The notes below the pieces were generated by a model. That model was not told where the DNA came from, searched no databases, and saw only the letters and a program-made list of their open reading frames with translations. Source: Rodentolepis nana (Eukaryota > Platyhelminthes > Cestoda > Cyclophyllidea > Hymenolepididae). From it: a DNA stretch of 28,491 nt. The stretch is from positions 1 to 28,491 of the forward strand of contig UZAE01000252.1 of NCBI GenBank assembly GCA_900617975.1, given 5' to 3'. The position numbers and the translations under genes are program-made. The stretch's first letter is position 1. Each line of letters opens with the position of its first letter. This document shows, one piece after another, positions 1 through 9,768 of this stretch.

Positions 1-2203
1 CCCCCTCCACTTTATTCCATTTAATGCTGTTTCAATTTCTGATTTGTAACTAGAAGTAAATTGATGTGGTTGTCCTGATATGCTCTTCAAAGTTCTACTG
101 TTTGCAAATCGAATTAACCTATTGGAAACGAGAGAAGGATAAGTTAAGGTTAGTATTTATAAGTAGACAATTTGCTCTCGAAATTTAACAGTTCCGTGTG
201 CAAATAAATGGAAATCGGAGTTTTCAGCTAATAAATTTCAATGCTTCGATTTGAAATGAGTCAGAATAGCAAAAACAATCCAATTTTGTCAATATTTAGA
301 GTGATTGATTCAGGTAAATAGATATATGTGTTAAAACTTTCATTGAATTAAAATGGATTTATACATTTTCTGACTTTTAGCTTTACTCTTTAAACACCAT
401 TAATCGAAATTAGGTTATCTAACTCATTTGTTTAATTGGTTTCTAATTTGTGTCTTCTTTGCCTTAGATAAAGAGGTACTGGACACTTTGTCACTTCCAC
501 TATTGTGAGCATAATTTGAATTAGACTGAAGAACCCTGATTCCTACTTTGTCTTCTATATGTTAAATTAATCGGCGGACTATTCAAAATGTGACTGACAA
601 AGCAGATATTCATTCAAGGCGTTAAAACACTAGAATGTTGCTTAAATTCAGCGACATCATTACACTAGGCTAGTACATTTGTGGGCATAGAAAATTTCTG
701 ATAGCCAGGCATTAGGTGAAGACATCGGCCACAGGACATGCCTAAAGTGATACTATGACACATCAGTCTAAAAGCTGTAATCCACCGACTCATTTAAGGA
801 AGGGTCATAAACGCCCACCTGGTGGGCAACCTTATTAGTCAGAATGATTCAGTGCAGTTGGCTATTCCGCTCAGCGAGTGTGCGCCTGTCTGCATCACTG
901 TGCTAACAATATAAGCCGAAGTAATCCGTTTAATTTTATATAAAAAAATCAAATTTTCATTGCCATGGTAGCCATTGACACCTGGACATTCTTCTAATTT
1001 TCTAGGATTACTCCTTTGCTTAACTAAATGCCGATGCGTAATTCATAAGTCCTAAATATCGGTCAATTCTTACCAAATCAAGTGGATCAACAATTTGAGC
1101 CGCTATTGACATTACTAAGCACTTTCGTAAGAGATTGTAAAATTATTGATTAAACATAGCTATACCTTATTGACTCATAAGCTTGACACAAGCTTGATTC
1201 TATAGAACGCTCAAATATTCTGTATCAAACCTCCTTCAACAAAAAGCCCACATTAATTGGTGCATATTGAGCATAAAAGTCAGCTGAAGTAGTCGCCTAT
1301 TTGTAGCTCTAATAAAAGCGAATGATAGAGGCATTTGCTGCTAAATTTAGACTCATGGGAGGTTGCTGCCAATGGCCATATTTAAGATGGCCATTTATTG
1401 TCACTGCTAATGCTAATGCTAAGTTGCCAGTTAATGATGCACTCTGTTACCTTCAATTTTCATATTCCAACCGCAGAATAGAACAGAATCAGATTAAATA
1501 TCGAAAATGGAATGAATTAGAGGCCACCAGAACAACATTGGATAAGTAAACAGTAGAGTTTACCCCTAATTGCCTTATCACTTCCATTTCATTATGGATG
1601 TGAGAAGAATTTATTTATACCAAATGGCAGGCATCTTAATAGTTATCATTAGCCCTTTAGTTGACTTTGGGTTTCACAGAGGGGAAGGAACATCAACGAG
1701 AAAAAAAGTTGAGGGGGGGGAATAGAAAAGTGCTTCAAAGATGTAAAGGAGACAGACACAAAGGCAGAGAAAAGGCTAGATAAGTACTGTGGAAGGGGTC
1801 GAATATGACATGCAGTGAGGTGATGGTAGTTTGAAGTGAGAAGTCAACTGCCGAATAATAGACTTTTTTGCCGTATGAGTATACGTTGCTCAGGGTGCAC
1901 CACGTGGAGGTAAGTCTATCACACACTCCGTCTTCGAAATATAAATTTCCAGGTAATTAAACATTACATGTGAGTGATTCGGAAATCATAGGAACACAAA
2001 TTTAGTGAATTCCATCTTGGCATATCATATCCAGAATGATCGTTTAGGTAGGCTTACGAGGTGCATTCGATACGGAAGTAAGTCAATCATACAAAGGAAT
2101 TTATCATTCGATCAGAAATTGAGAGCCTGTTTATCGCACTCTTCAATCCCATTTAGGTTCTAATTGGTGGTCAATTAATTACTTGTTTGTCTTTATTTTA
2201 CAG
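1..2203. other. Non-coding upstream sequence, probably an MRL intron
   Basis: Exon A starts inside a codon, so an upstream exon must exist, but no RA-domain sequence was recognised here. Apart from SINE copy 1 the stretch is AT-rich with short random open frames. Confidence 0.5.
1609..1929 (-). mobile_element. SINE-like retroelement, copy 1 (minus orientation)
   Basis: Read on the minus strand it begins GGAGTGTGTGATAGACTTAC and ends GCCATTTGGTATAAATAAAT. It matches the three other copies along its whole length, including AGTTGACTTCTCACTTCAAA and the 3' block AGTCAACTAAAGGGCTAATG. A pyrimidine-rich middle carries a C8 run (G8 on the plus strand, 1713-1720). No target duplication was recognised. 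It lies upstream of the first recognised MRL exon and is antisense to that gene. Confidence 0.85.
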
Positions 2204-2325
2204 AACGGGTATTTGAGGAGACTGAGACTGTAGCAGATTGCATTCTTTCGTGGCCAGTCAAAAGTCAGAACATGATCTTCTTCGAAGTTCGAGAGGATCA
2301 CTTCGGCTTCATTGAATCACCCAAG
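2204..2325 (+). CDS. mig-10: MRL gene exon A: end of RA domain
   Basis: The acceptor TTTATTTTACAG precedes the exon and a strong AAG|GTAAGT donor follows. The exon begins with the last two bases of a split codon and encodes 40 further residues, RVFEETETVADC through to FGFIESPK. These correspond to the last strands of the RA domain of lamellipodin and MIG-10. The preceding exon must supply one base and was not identified in 1-2203. Confidence 0.85.
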
Positions 2326-5300
2326 GTAAGTCCGTTGACAAAATTAACTCGAACAAGTTTTTAATCATTAAAAATTATTGCTGACAACAAATATTAATTT
2401 TAGAGCAATTAATGGAATTAATACTTATTAAGTAAATTTTGCTAAGTTTTAACGAATAACAGGCCTTTGGAAAGAATGAAAGTTTTGGAAAAGTAGGTGT
2501 TGTAGTCCCCCACATGGGGATGAAGGGTGAGAAAGAGGATCTAATGGAGGCGTTTAATGAAAATGAACATCATAATAGCATTGCCAACAATTGACTTAGA
2601 GCTTAGTAGGTGAAGGTCACCTCTTTATGATTGCTTTGGCTTCAAGGCTCTCATATTCTAGCTTCAAACCCGTGAGTCCTGAGAGAGTTCCGGTCCGTGA
2701 TGTACCCAATCCAGAGCTCATTATATTTTGCTCAGTGTAGTTCCTATTTGAGATTTTTACTATGTTAAGGCAGCTCCAGCTGTTAGTAATATATAGTTAT
2801 TATAGTTAGTATATAGTTATTGCACATAGGCGGTTTAAATTGCATATATTCAAGTGAAAGGTTACATTATATCCATCTGGGTAGAGAAACACCTTGATCA
2901 ATTCCCGTAATTGGAACATGAGAAATTGAATTGTTCTTATTGCTATAAGGACTCCAGTTAGCGTATTGATAGCCAAATATTTCAAAGCCCAATTTCTGCA
3001 ATTTTATTCCCTAGATATCTGGTTTGGGGGGAGGGGGGGGAGGGGGTGTGGTGGTGGGACATTAACAACTGCTTAATTTATTGCAGCTTTTGGTTGAAGG
3101 TGACAGGCAAGGACGCTTTGGCCTTAACAAAGCTCAGAAAAGTACACCAGAAGTGGAATGCACTATTAATCCATTATTTCATGTTTTATTTCACTCCTAA
3201 GGCGAATTGCAAGATTGCGTCAGGGGATTTTATATTGATTTTTTCAATTATTTTTTTTATAACTCAGTCTATTTTCTTTGATAGTAAATTTCTGAGTTGC
3301 TATTTTTAGACTCTGAGATATTCCCCGTTTTTTGGCACGTGAATGCAGTTCTTTAGTATGAATCTCAGCTTTCAATTCACACGTGATATCTTTTCTCGCC
3401 TCTATGAGACAATTTTGGACACAAAGTTGATCTGCCTAAGTTGCCTTCCCCCCAGACTAGACTTGTCTGTCTAAAGTGTTACCTGTTGTGAGATTAGCAT
3501 GTATTTCAACAAACAAGGTTCACTGTAATTCATCCTAAGGGGAATTATTTCATACCAACAGCCTTACTGTGTAGTCTTGTTGAATGTATTTATTGTCATT
3601 AATTTAGTTATTCATTGTGCCGATACTTGATTTGTTGCCATTTCGATTAATTCAATTCACCGCCATAGATTGGCTAAGAAAGTGGCTAATGTAAAATATA
3701 TACCAAGACGAACTGAGCTACAACATGACAGAAATGAGGCATCATCAATGGCAGACGATTTGCCATTCGAGGAAAATAGGGGAAGGAGGGGGGGGGGGGG
3801 GGGGGGTAAACAGAAACTTTTCAACTACTAAATTGAAATAAGCGATATTCATTTGCATGGAGACATCCGTAGACTGGTGAGAGATCAGCTGGGTCAACGT
3901 TGAAGTTAAAAAAAGGAGGGAAAAGTGGTGAAAATCAACAAGTAAATTAAAGGCAGTGGATAGCACTGTCAGTTCGGTGTGCTAATACGGGAGTCTGCCC
4001 ACTTCTAAGGCAATTTCTTCAACATAGTCTTATCACTTAATGCTTCTGGTTAAAAAAAGAGGAATGCTGATTGTGTGTATCCATTGATTATTTGTGCTTA
4101 TTTTACCCTAGGATTGGCTTGGGGAGGCATTTGCAAACGCCAACGGTTTCCACTCCGCCGAGTCCGTTCAGGTTTGTTTCTTCATTTGCTTTTTTTCTTG
4201 GCAAATTTTCATAGGTAATTCAATAATTGGCAATAATTCAATCATTAAATCAGTTGTTTTATAGAAAAATTATTTCAAGAAGAGAACATGGAACGCTGTG
4301 AACTTATATTTGAAGAGTGACAGTTTCTTGGGCCCTATTGAAATTCCCTTTTAAAAACTGTGGCCTCGAATTTATCTTGACTCTCCTTTTTAGCACTTCT
4401 TAAAGCATTTTTCCATTACCTGAGAAAAATACTCGGCATATCATTAAATATCAAACGTCTGCAGATCCTTTGATAGGAGTTGACTTATTTAACCTCTATC
4501 CTGCCTAATATCAATAATAATAATAATATTAATAGGGTGCTTAATTTTCTTTTCAAATAAAATATACCAAAAAATGAAATATGAAAATAACGCGTTAATT
4601 TATCTTTATGGAAATATTGTATTTATCTTATTTTTTATCAATAGAAGCATCTTTTACATTAGAAAGAGCTCATCTATTTACCCCTTAAATGGATTAATTA
4701 CGAGCAATAAATCGGAGAAAGTTAACCACTATTCTAGTTTTTTCCCTCAATAAATAAAAATGTCAGACGGAATTAGCAGTGTCTTTATTTCTAAGCTCTG
4801 CTTTTATTTTCTGACAGAAAATGCTGCTGAATTTCACATCTTCGGGGTTGGCAGAGTGGCACGACTTCTTGTATATCCGCAAACCAGGTGAGAAGACCTG
4901 GACTCGACGCATGTGCGTTCTCCGCAATTCAGGTCTCTATGCCTCCAAGAAGAACAAAAAAACCTTTTCTGTATGTGTATTACTCTCTCACTCTCCATCT
5001 CTCTTATTTGCTACTGTGTTAGAGAAATCTATCCTAAAGGTAGCAAATTTTTAGGTTTTAAAGTGGACTCTAGTTCGGGCTTCAAAATGCCTTCTACCAC
5101 ATCAATTTTATTCTATTTTATAACCTTCTAGTTCATATTCTCTAATAGTGCAAAGTTACCATTCGTTCAAACTTACAAATACTTTACAGGATTTATAGTC
5201 ACTTTGGTTATTCAAGATTAAGTCATAATTGACGCACAAGTGACAAGTCAGAAGACAACGATAAGAATGAATATTCAGTTGTGGGTACAATTGTCTCGCA

Positions 5301-8300
5301 GGTTAATTCTGACCAACATGCGGGCTGGTTGAATGGGATTTCTTCACAGGAGCTGAACTAGGATACTCACTCTATTAATATCGATTTGTTAACCCACCTC
5401 CATAAATGGTCTTTTTTAAAATAAAAGAGGTCTACAGGAAAGTTTCACCTTACATAGAAAGAAGATTTTCAACTGTACATATTTAACTTCAAACAGTTGT
5501 GCTGGTTAAGTGCAGTCTTGTAAACATGCTTGGGTGACATTTACCGTCATGCCTTCGGGAAGTCATTTCTCCCCGTTACTGTAATCAATTTACCCTTTCC
5601 TTGCATAGTTTAAATAAACTAACTCACTAGATGTATGCCCATCTTCTTCAGAATTCAGATATTGCAGAAAAATCTTTGATTAAATTTTTCGCTCATGAGT
5701 CCTATTAACTAAAAACGGTAATCAAAGTTAATCCGTTACGACTCCTAGAATTCTAATGTTTGAGTGGATAGGTTATCTATTGAAAACTCTTTGGGGAGAT
5801 CTTTCGATTATAGGCTAAGGGAATCCCACCTTTCTAAAAAAGATTAGTTGGATCTTCTGAGGTAAAAAAATTAACGCACCCACTGATTTCCCGTTCGAAG
5901 AAAATGAATCATAAATTCTGGTCTTGCTTATTTTAGGCAGAATTGGATTTTTTACATCAATGTATGGTCAGCCATCGCTATGAAGTATGCCATAGTTGCC
6001 AAACATCATAAAGGAGGAAAAGATAGAGATTGTCTCCAAGACACCAAACTAAAATATCTTGGAGCAATTGAGAACCTATTTATAAATGGGAAATTGGATT
6101 GGTTGGAATGTGATTGGGCAGGAAAAGTTTAGCCAATCAATTTAATTTCATTTTTGATATGACTGAATATGATTGGAACTCTATTAAACCGATGTCGAAT
6201 TCTAGACCTATTCCGTAGTCGAGCAAACGTCTACCCCCAACCCCCATCCGTTGAAATCTAACCAAAATTTAAGTACTACGACTCGATGACACATCACTCC
6301 GTCATTTATAACACTAGGGATTTATGTTGTCTGGCTGTCCGATAACTACAAGACGAGGTTATATTATTCATATATTCGTCAGCTAACCTCTTGTCTTCTT
6401 AAATTCCCATGTCACTGGAAATTCCCTCCCCAAAATATCCAAACACAAGGCACAAACCTCCAGCCGTTGCACATTTATAGTGTGCGCCTTTGGTATGTTT
6501 ATAAGTGTGTGTATGTGTGTGTGCGTGTGAGAGACCACTTGTGGCGACTGGTGGTGATGGTTTACGTCTTTTGTGCTGACATTTTAAGTAGGAATAGAAG
6601 CTTTTATCGAAATGTGTGCCGCTAAGACCTTTTAAAAGTTGACTACTCGTGTCTTATTTAAACGAAGGCCATGCACTATTCAACTTAATTGCGGGAGAAA
6701 AACTTTGGCGTTTCACCTTCACTTCTTACAGCAATATATGAGGGGTAGAAAAATGCCGAACAGTCATTATTTTTCACTAGGGTAATAAATTCGGCGTTGA
6801 ATAAGGTCAAATCATCAATCATAAATGGTAGGCGAAAGTTCAGAGGTTTTAAATCGAACTCATGTGGACTTTAGTCGTACAATGTAATTTAATCGACATT
6901 CCCATAAGTGCAATTAAGCTAACTATTACTGGAATAAAGTAATACTTGCTACTCATGAAAAATTTGCTGTTTCCTTTATGGTAGGCAAAAGTGTTTACAC
7001 ATTTTTAAAAAAGTTCATTAGCGATCGGAATGGCCAACCACACTAGTTAAATTTGACAGAATTTGAATTTCTCATCAAGGGGTGGGGGTTCGATGATAAC
7101 CAAAGATAGGCGTTTAGACGCGCTTTATTAAATTGGCATTTTGGTGTGATATGACTGAATTGCATTAGCATTGCCAAATCCTAATGAAGCTTTAATATAT
7201 CCCATTAGAGTGGTCGCGATAATACATTTATTAATGTCATCGCCACCACTAGGTCAATTCTAAATTTATGTGAGTGTACGAAATTGTTTCTAAACTCGAT
7301 GACTTAGTCATAAGACGAGATTCGGGCAAATAAATAAATCTTCTATAATTTAAAGTTGGGAAATTTTGGAGATTATCTATTTGGTTGTTTCCTTAACTTT
7401 CTCTTAGTCTCCTAAACGCCGCCTATTCTTTAGCCTTCAGATGTTCCACTTGTTCAGGGGAAAGTGCTGCAAACTCCCGTTGCTTAATCTCTCTTTTGCT
7501 TCGATTTTTTGTGGGTTATTTTAAGTGGGAAATTCACTTATAACTACTATAATGAGCTTTCATTGAGTCTAGATTAGAGAGCTTCTTTAATTTAATCAAA
7601 GAAATCGAAGTTCCGTTTACTCGATCGAGAGAAGTAACAGTTTAATTATTTGAAAGGTTTTTCCATTATTTCCAATTTTTACACCGCAGAAGAATTTTTC
7701 AAATAATGAAAAATCTTCATTAAATATCCTTTCGAATACTTTATTTGCTATATTTAAATCGGTTTTTCCATAGACGAATTACGTGGATTTAAGAAAGGAG
7801 CAAATTACAGGACTTTGAACTTTGCATTTTAATTGCATATTTAACTTTTCTCTGTGTTGTTTCTTTTTAGCCCAGTGATTTAGTTCGACTCCTAGTTTTG
7901 GATGATAAACTCCATATCTACACAACCACCGGTGGCTGGAGCCGAATGCGGGCTCCAACCCCTCATGGATTCGCGCTCAAGGTGCGTTAGCAGTCTATTT
8001 AAACAAAGGACTTTGAATAGCATTCAATTACAACCCTGGCATTTCACTTTTTAAATCAATTAATTAATCTAGCAACATATTAACTTAGAAGGCGGACAAG
8101 TGTTCAATTACATGGGTGGAAATGATTTACACCACGCCTAAGTTACTTAAATGAAGAAACCGATGGGAAACAAGTGTATATGTGTGTGTGAGGCAAAAGA
8201 GGTATTAACTTAGCCCTTATCTAGTCGCATTTTTATGGGTGTTAAGAGGTGGCCAGGCGAAAGTTGAAAAATAAAAATGTCCATGATTGTCAAAGAATAG

Positions 8301-9597
8301 AGTGGGTGAGTTGGGACTCCAATTTATGGGAATAAATTTAAATGATAGGTGAAAATGTACCTCAGTAGGTAATAGTGAGTTCATAGAACATGTGAACTCG
8401 CAAGAAAATGCTTTAGAAAGTAGGAATAAATCTCCTTTAATACTCAGTGGGTGGCCCAAGAACAATCGATATTTACACAGGGATGCACGAAAGAGGATCT
8501 ATTTCTTAAATTATTAATTGATAGCAAATAAGTGTAGTTAATATGTCTTTTCATTTAGATTACAGGCTCGTTCGATTGACAGGTTTTTGTGTAAACTATT
8601 GCCAGTTAGCACCAGCTAGTTGGATTTCGAAAATTTGTGTATATATATATATATATTGAAAAAAAGAAAGAACACCGACAACTTCCTTTCCCATGACAAA
8701 TTGCTTAGATATTTAAAGCTATTGACGGCCAGTGCAAACCGCTTATTTCAGAGAATCTACAATACTTTATTATCGAAACATAACTCAGTAATCCGCACTT
8801 GTAGTAGTTAAACCGAATTCATAATTTAGTTGCATAAAAGTGACATGATCAGTAGGAAAATAATGATTGCTGAATCCGGCGTCCTGGTAAAATACTATTT
8901 AGTCATCTTGCAATTAAATGGCTTAGCACATTTTTTGCAGAATATAGACTCTCCATAAGGTTATGACTGAGGGGGGGGGGTGTCTAAAATATGTTCCAAT
9001 AGCAGTTGAAGTTATCTAAATTTGGAGGATCATGCAATCTAATCCGCGTATTTTTGCTATTGCAGACTTATGCTGCCCAGGACTTTAGTTCTTCCCACGT
9101 ATTCTGTTTCTGCGCCCCCGATGAAGCCGCTCTGAAACAATGGGCTTGCCGACTTCGGCTAGCAAAGGTAAATGGCCGCAATTTAATCATGCTACTAACC
9201 TGTTGTCAGTAGTCAATACATACACGTTTCATTTTAGTATGGAATCAGTTTGCTGCGTGACTATCAGGTGGCCAGGGAGCGAATGAACACCAACCTCGGC
9301 GGTGATACTCAAATGCCACATAACACCGTCGAGCTCAAGAAGGTGATGCGCCAGTCTTCCGTTGATTATGCGCGACCCTACACCGTCCAAACGCCCCGTC
9401 GTCAAGCTTCAGCTGGAAACCTGAACTCCATTAAACCGATGTGCACACCCCAAATTGGTCAGCAGCGTGTGGCCTCTTTGACTCCTCAACCAACTTCAGT
9501 TGTCCTTCGGCATTCACCATTTGAGACTTCAATGAATGGTAATGATTACAAACACCATTCAACTGGAGTGCCGTCTCAACATTTTTACATTCGATGA
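2204..9597 (+). CDS. mig-10: MRL-family adaptor (MIG-10/lamellipodin/RIAM-like), 3' six exons, 5'-partial
   Basis: Six exons (2204-2325, 4112-4171, 4818-4970, 7871-7981, 9066-9167, 9238-9597) splice into one frame of 301 residues plus a stop. Residues 1-60 match the end of the RA domain and the RA-PH linker of MRL proteins (RVFEETETVADCILSW, then an F/I-x-S-P-K end). Residues about 76-195 form the PH domain, with the W-T-R-R strand, SGLY, the GGW and APTPHGF segments, and the closing helix QWACRLRLAKYG. In known MRL proteins RA binds Rap/Ras GTP and PH binds phosphoinositides at the leading edge, recruiting Ena/VASP to actin. The related Grb7/10/14 adaptors share RA-PH, but no SH2 domain follows here and the GGW/APTP segment and AKYG-x-x-L-x-x-x-Y helix end fit MIG-10 better. 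Introns after the first listed exon are phase 0. The N-terminal exons lie outside the window or were not recognised. The start is therefore unknown. Confidence 0.85.
3026..3058 (+). repeat. G-rich tract with G-quadruplex potential
   Basis: Runs of 6, 8 and 5 G are separated by single A bases, followed by TGTGGTGGTGGG. Four or more G-runs with one-base loops meet the usual intramolecular quadruplex pattern. The tract is on the sense strand of the MRL intron. Confidence 0.8.
3788..3806 (+). repeat. Poly-G run, 19 G
   Basis: An uninterrupted G homopolymer preceded by GGAAGGA, within the MRL intron. Length may be affected by sequencing slippage. Confidence 0.9.
4112..4171 (+). CDS. mig-10: MRL gene exon B: RA-PH linker
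   Basis: A 60-bp phase-0 exon encodes DWLGEAFANANGFHSAESVQ. It is flanked by TTTTACCCTAG and by CAG|GTTTGT, a weaker donor. In MRL and Grb7-type proteins this is the helical linker packing RA against PH. Identification rests on the frame-preserving join between exons A and C and on the position of the linker in relatives, since the sequence itself is poorly conserved. Confidence 0.75.
4172..4817 (+). other. MRL intron B/C
   Basis: 646 bp, AT-rich, with an imperfect ATA/AAT repeat near 4512-4534. Nothing else seen. Confidence 0.7.
4818..4970 (+). CDS. mig-10: MRL gene exon C: first half of PH domain
   Basis: A 51-codon phase-0 exon runs from an acceptor TTTTCTGACAG to a TCT|GTATGT donor. It encodes the first strands of the PH domain, with DFLYIRKPGEKTWTRRMCVL followed by RNSGLYASKKNKK. 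The basic KPGEK-W-TRR strand-loop is where PH domains of this family contact inositol phosphates. The ATG at 4821 lies inside the exon and is not a start. Confidence 0.85.
4971..7870 (+). other. MRL intron C/D
   Basis: A 2.9-kb intron splitting the PH domain. It holds a GT-rich microsatellite at about 6505-6530. An open stretch of about 63 codons after an acceptor-like TTATTTTAG (5938-6132) has no family match, and the PH domain is already contiguous across the intron. Confidence 0.7.
6505..6530 (+). repeat. GT microsatellite
   Basis: Imperfect GT repeats interrupted by A and C, lying in the MRL intron. Confidence 0.75.
7871..7981 (+). CDS. mig-10: MRL gene exon D: middle of PH domain
   Basis: A 37-codon phase-0 exon has the acceptor TTTCTTTTTAG and the donor AAG|GTGCGT. 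It encodes PSDLVRLLVLDDKLHIYTTT, then GGWSRMRAPTPHGFALK. The D-L-x-x-L-x-x-L start and the GW...(S/A)PTP...K segment line up with MIG-10 directly after exon C with no gap, so no exon is expected in the 2.9-kb intron before it. Confidence 0.85.
8637..8656 (+). repeat. AT dinucleotide repeat
   Basis: About nine AT units following GTGT, in an intron. Confidence 0.85.
8971..8980 (+). repeat. Poly-G run, 10 G
   Basis: An uninterrupted run of ten G, preceded by CTGA, about 85 bp before MRL exon E. Confidence 0.9.
9066..9167 (+). CDS. mig-10: MRL gene exon E: PH C-terminal strand and helix
   Basis: A 34-codon phase-0 exon has the acceptor TTTTTGCTATTGCAG and the donor AAG|GTAAAT. It encodes TYAAQDFSSSHVFCFCAPDE and AALKQWACRLRLAK. 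This is the last beta strand and the C-terminal alpha helix of the PH domain, where the tryptophan is the near-invariant PH-helix Trp. Confidence 0.85.
9238..9597 (+). CDS. mig-10: MRL gene terminal exon F: helix end and short Ser/Pro/Thr-rich tail
   Basis: The exon starts after GTTTCATTTTAG and stops at TGA 9595-9597 (119 residues). The first residues YGISLLRDYQVARERM complete the helix typical of MRL proteins. The rest is low-complexity, basic, and rich in S, T, P and Q, with the phospho-site-like segments RQSS and RRQAS. No FPPPP motif, polyproline run or coiled coil is visible. A possible internal donor ATG|GTAATG at 9538 could produce another isoform, which would change the C-terminus. 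The intron before it is only 70 bp, far shorter than the others. Confidence 0.8.
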   Translation, partial: YGISLLRDYQVARERMNTNLGGDTQMPHNTVELKKVMRQSSVDYARPYTVQTPRRQASAGNLNSIKPMCTPQIGQQRVASLTPQPTSVVLRHSPFETSMNGNDYKHHSTGVPSQHFYIR

Positions 9598-9762
9598 TAG
9601 GACCAATTAGTAGCTACTTTCTTCCTCTCCATCCTCCTTTCAAATCCGTTCTTCCGACCTCTCTCATCCTTAGATTTATTAAGCATCTTTTGGACTAACT
9701 GACCTCAAACATGTGAATATGTACACATTTTCTATTGTGATGTTGAAAACACCACCGCACAT

Positions 9763-9768
9763 ATTAAA
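9763..9768 (+). terminator. Candidate polyadenylation signal of the MRL gene
   Basis: ATTAAA, the commonest variant of AATAAA, lies 166 bases after the MRL stop codon in AT-rich sequence. No better hexamer was noticed between the stop and this site. There is no transcript evidence. Confidence 0.45.

Larger units (their letters stand above)
2326..4111 (+). other. MRL intron A/B with two G-rich tracts
   Basis: A 1786-bp intron. It holds a quadruplex-type G-rich stretch at 3026-3058 and a run of 19 G at 3788-3806. No exon is required, since flanking exons join in frame within the RA-PH linker. Confidence 0.7.
7982..9065 (+). other. MRL intron D/E
   Basis: 1084 bp. It holds an AT repeat at about 8637-8656 and a run of ten G at 8971-8980. 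No coding signal. Confidence 0.7.

Noticed and set aside
1901..1920. Strong donor GGAG|GTAAGT considered as the end of the missing upstream MRL exon
   Set aside because: The same string recurs at the same place in all SINE copies, so it belongs to the repeat; no RA-domain coding sequence precedes it.
5938..6132. About 63 open codons after an acceptor-like TTATTTTAG in the MRL intron
   Set aside because: The PH domain is continuous between the flanking exons, so an exon here would break it; the frame has no family match and no convincing donor before its stop.
2204..9597. Grb7/10/14 adaptor as an alternative identity for the plus-strand gene
   Set aside because: RA-PH is shared, but no BPS or SH2 domain follows before the stop, and the GGW/APTP segment and YGISLLRDYQ helix end fit MIG-10-type proteins better.
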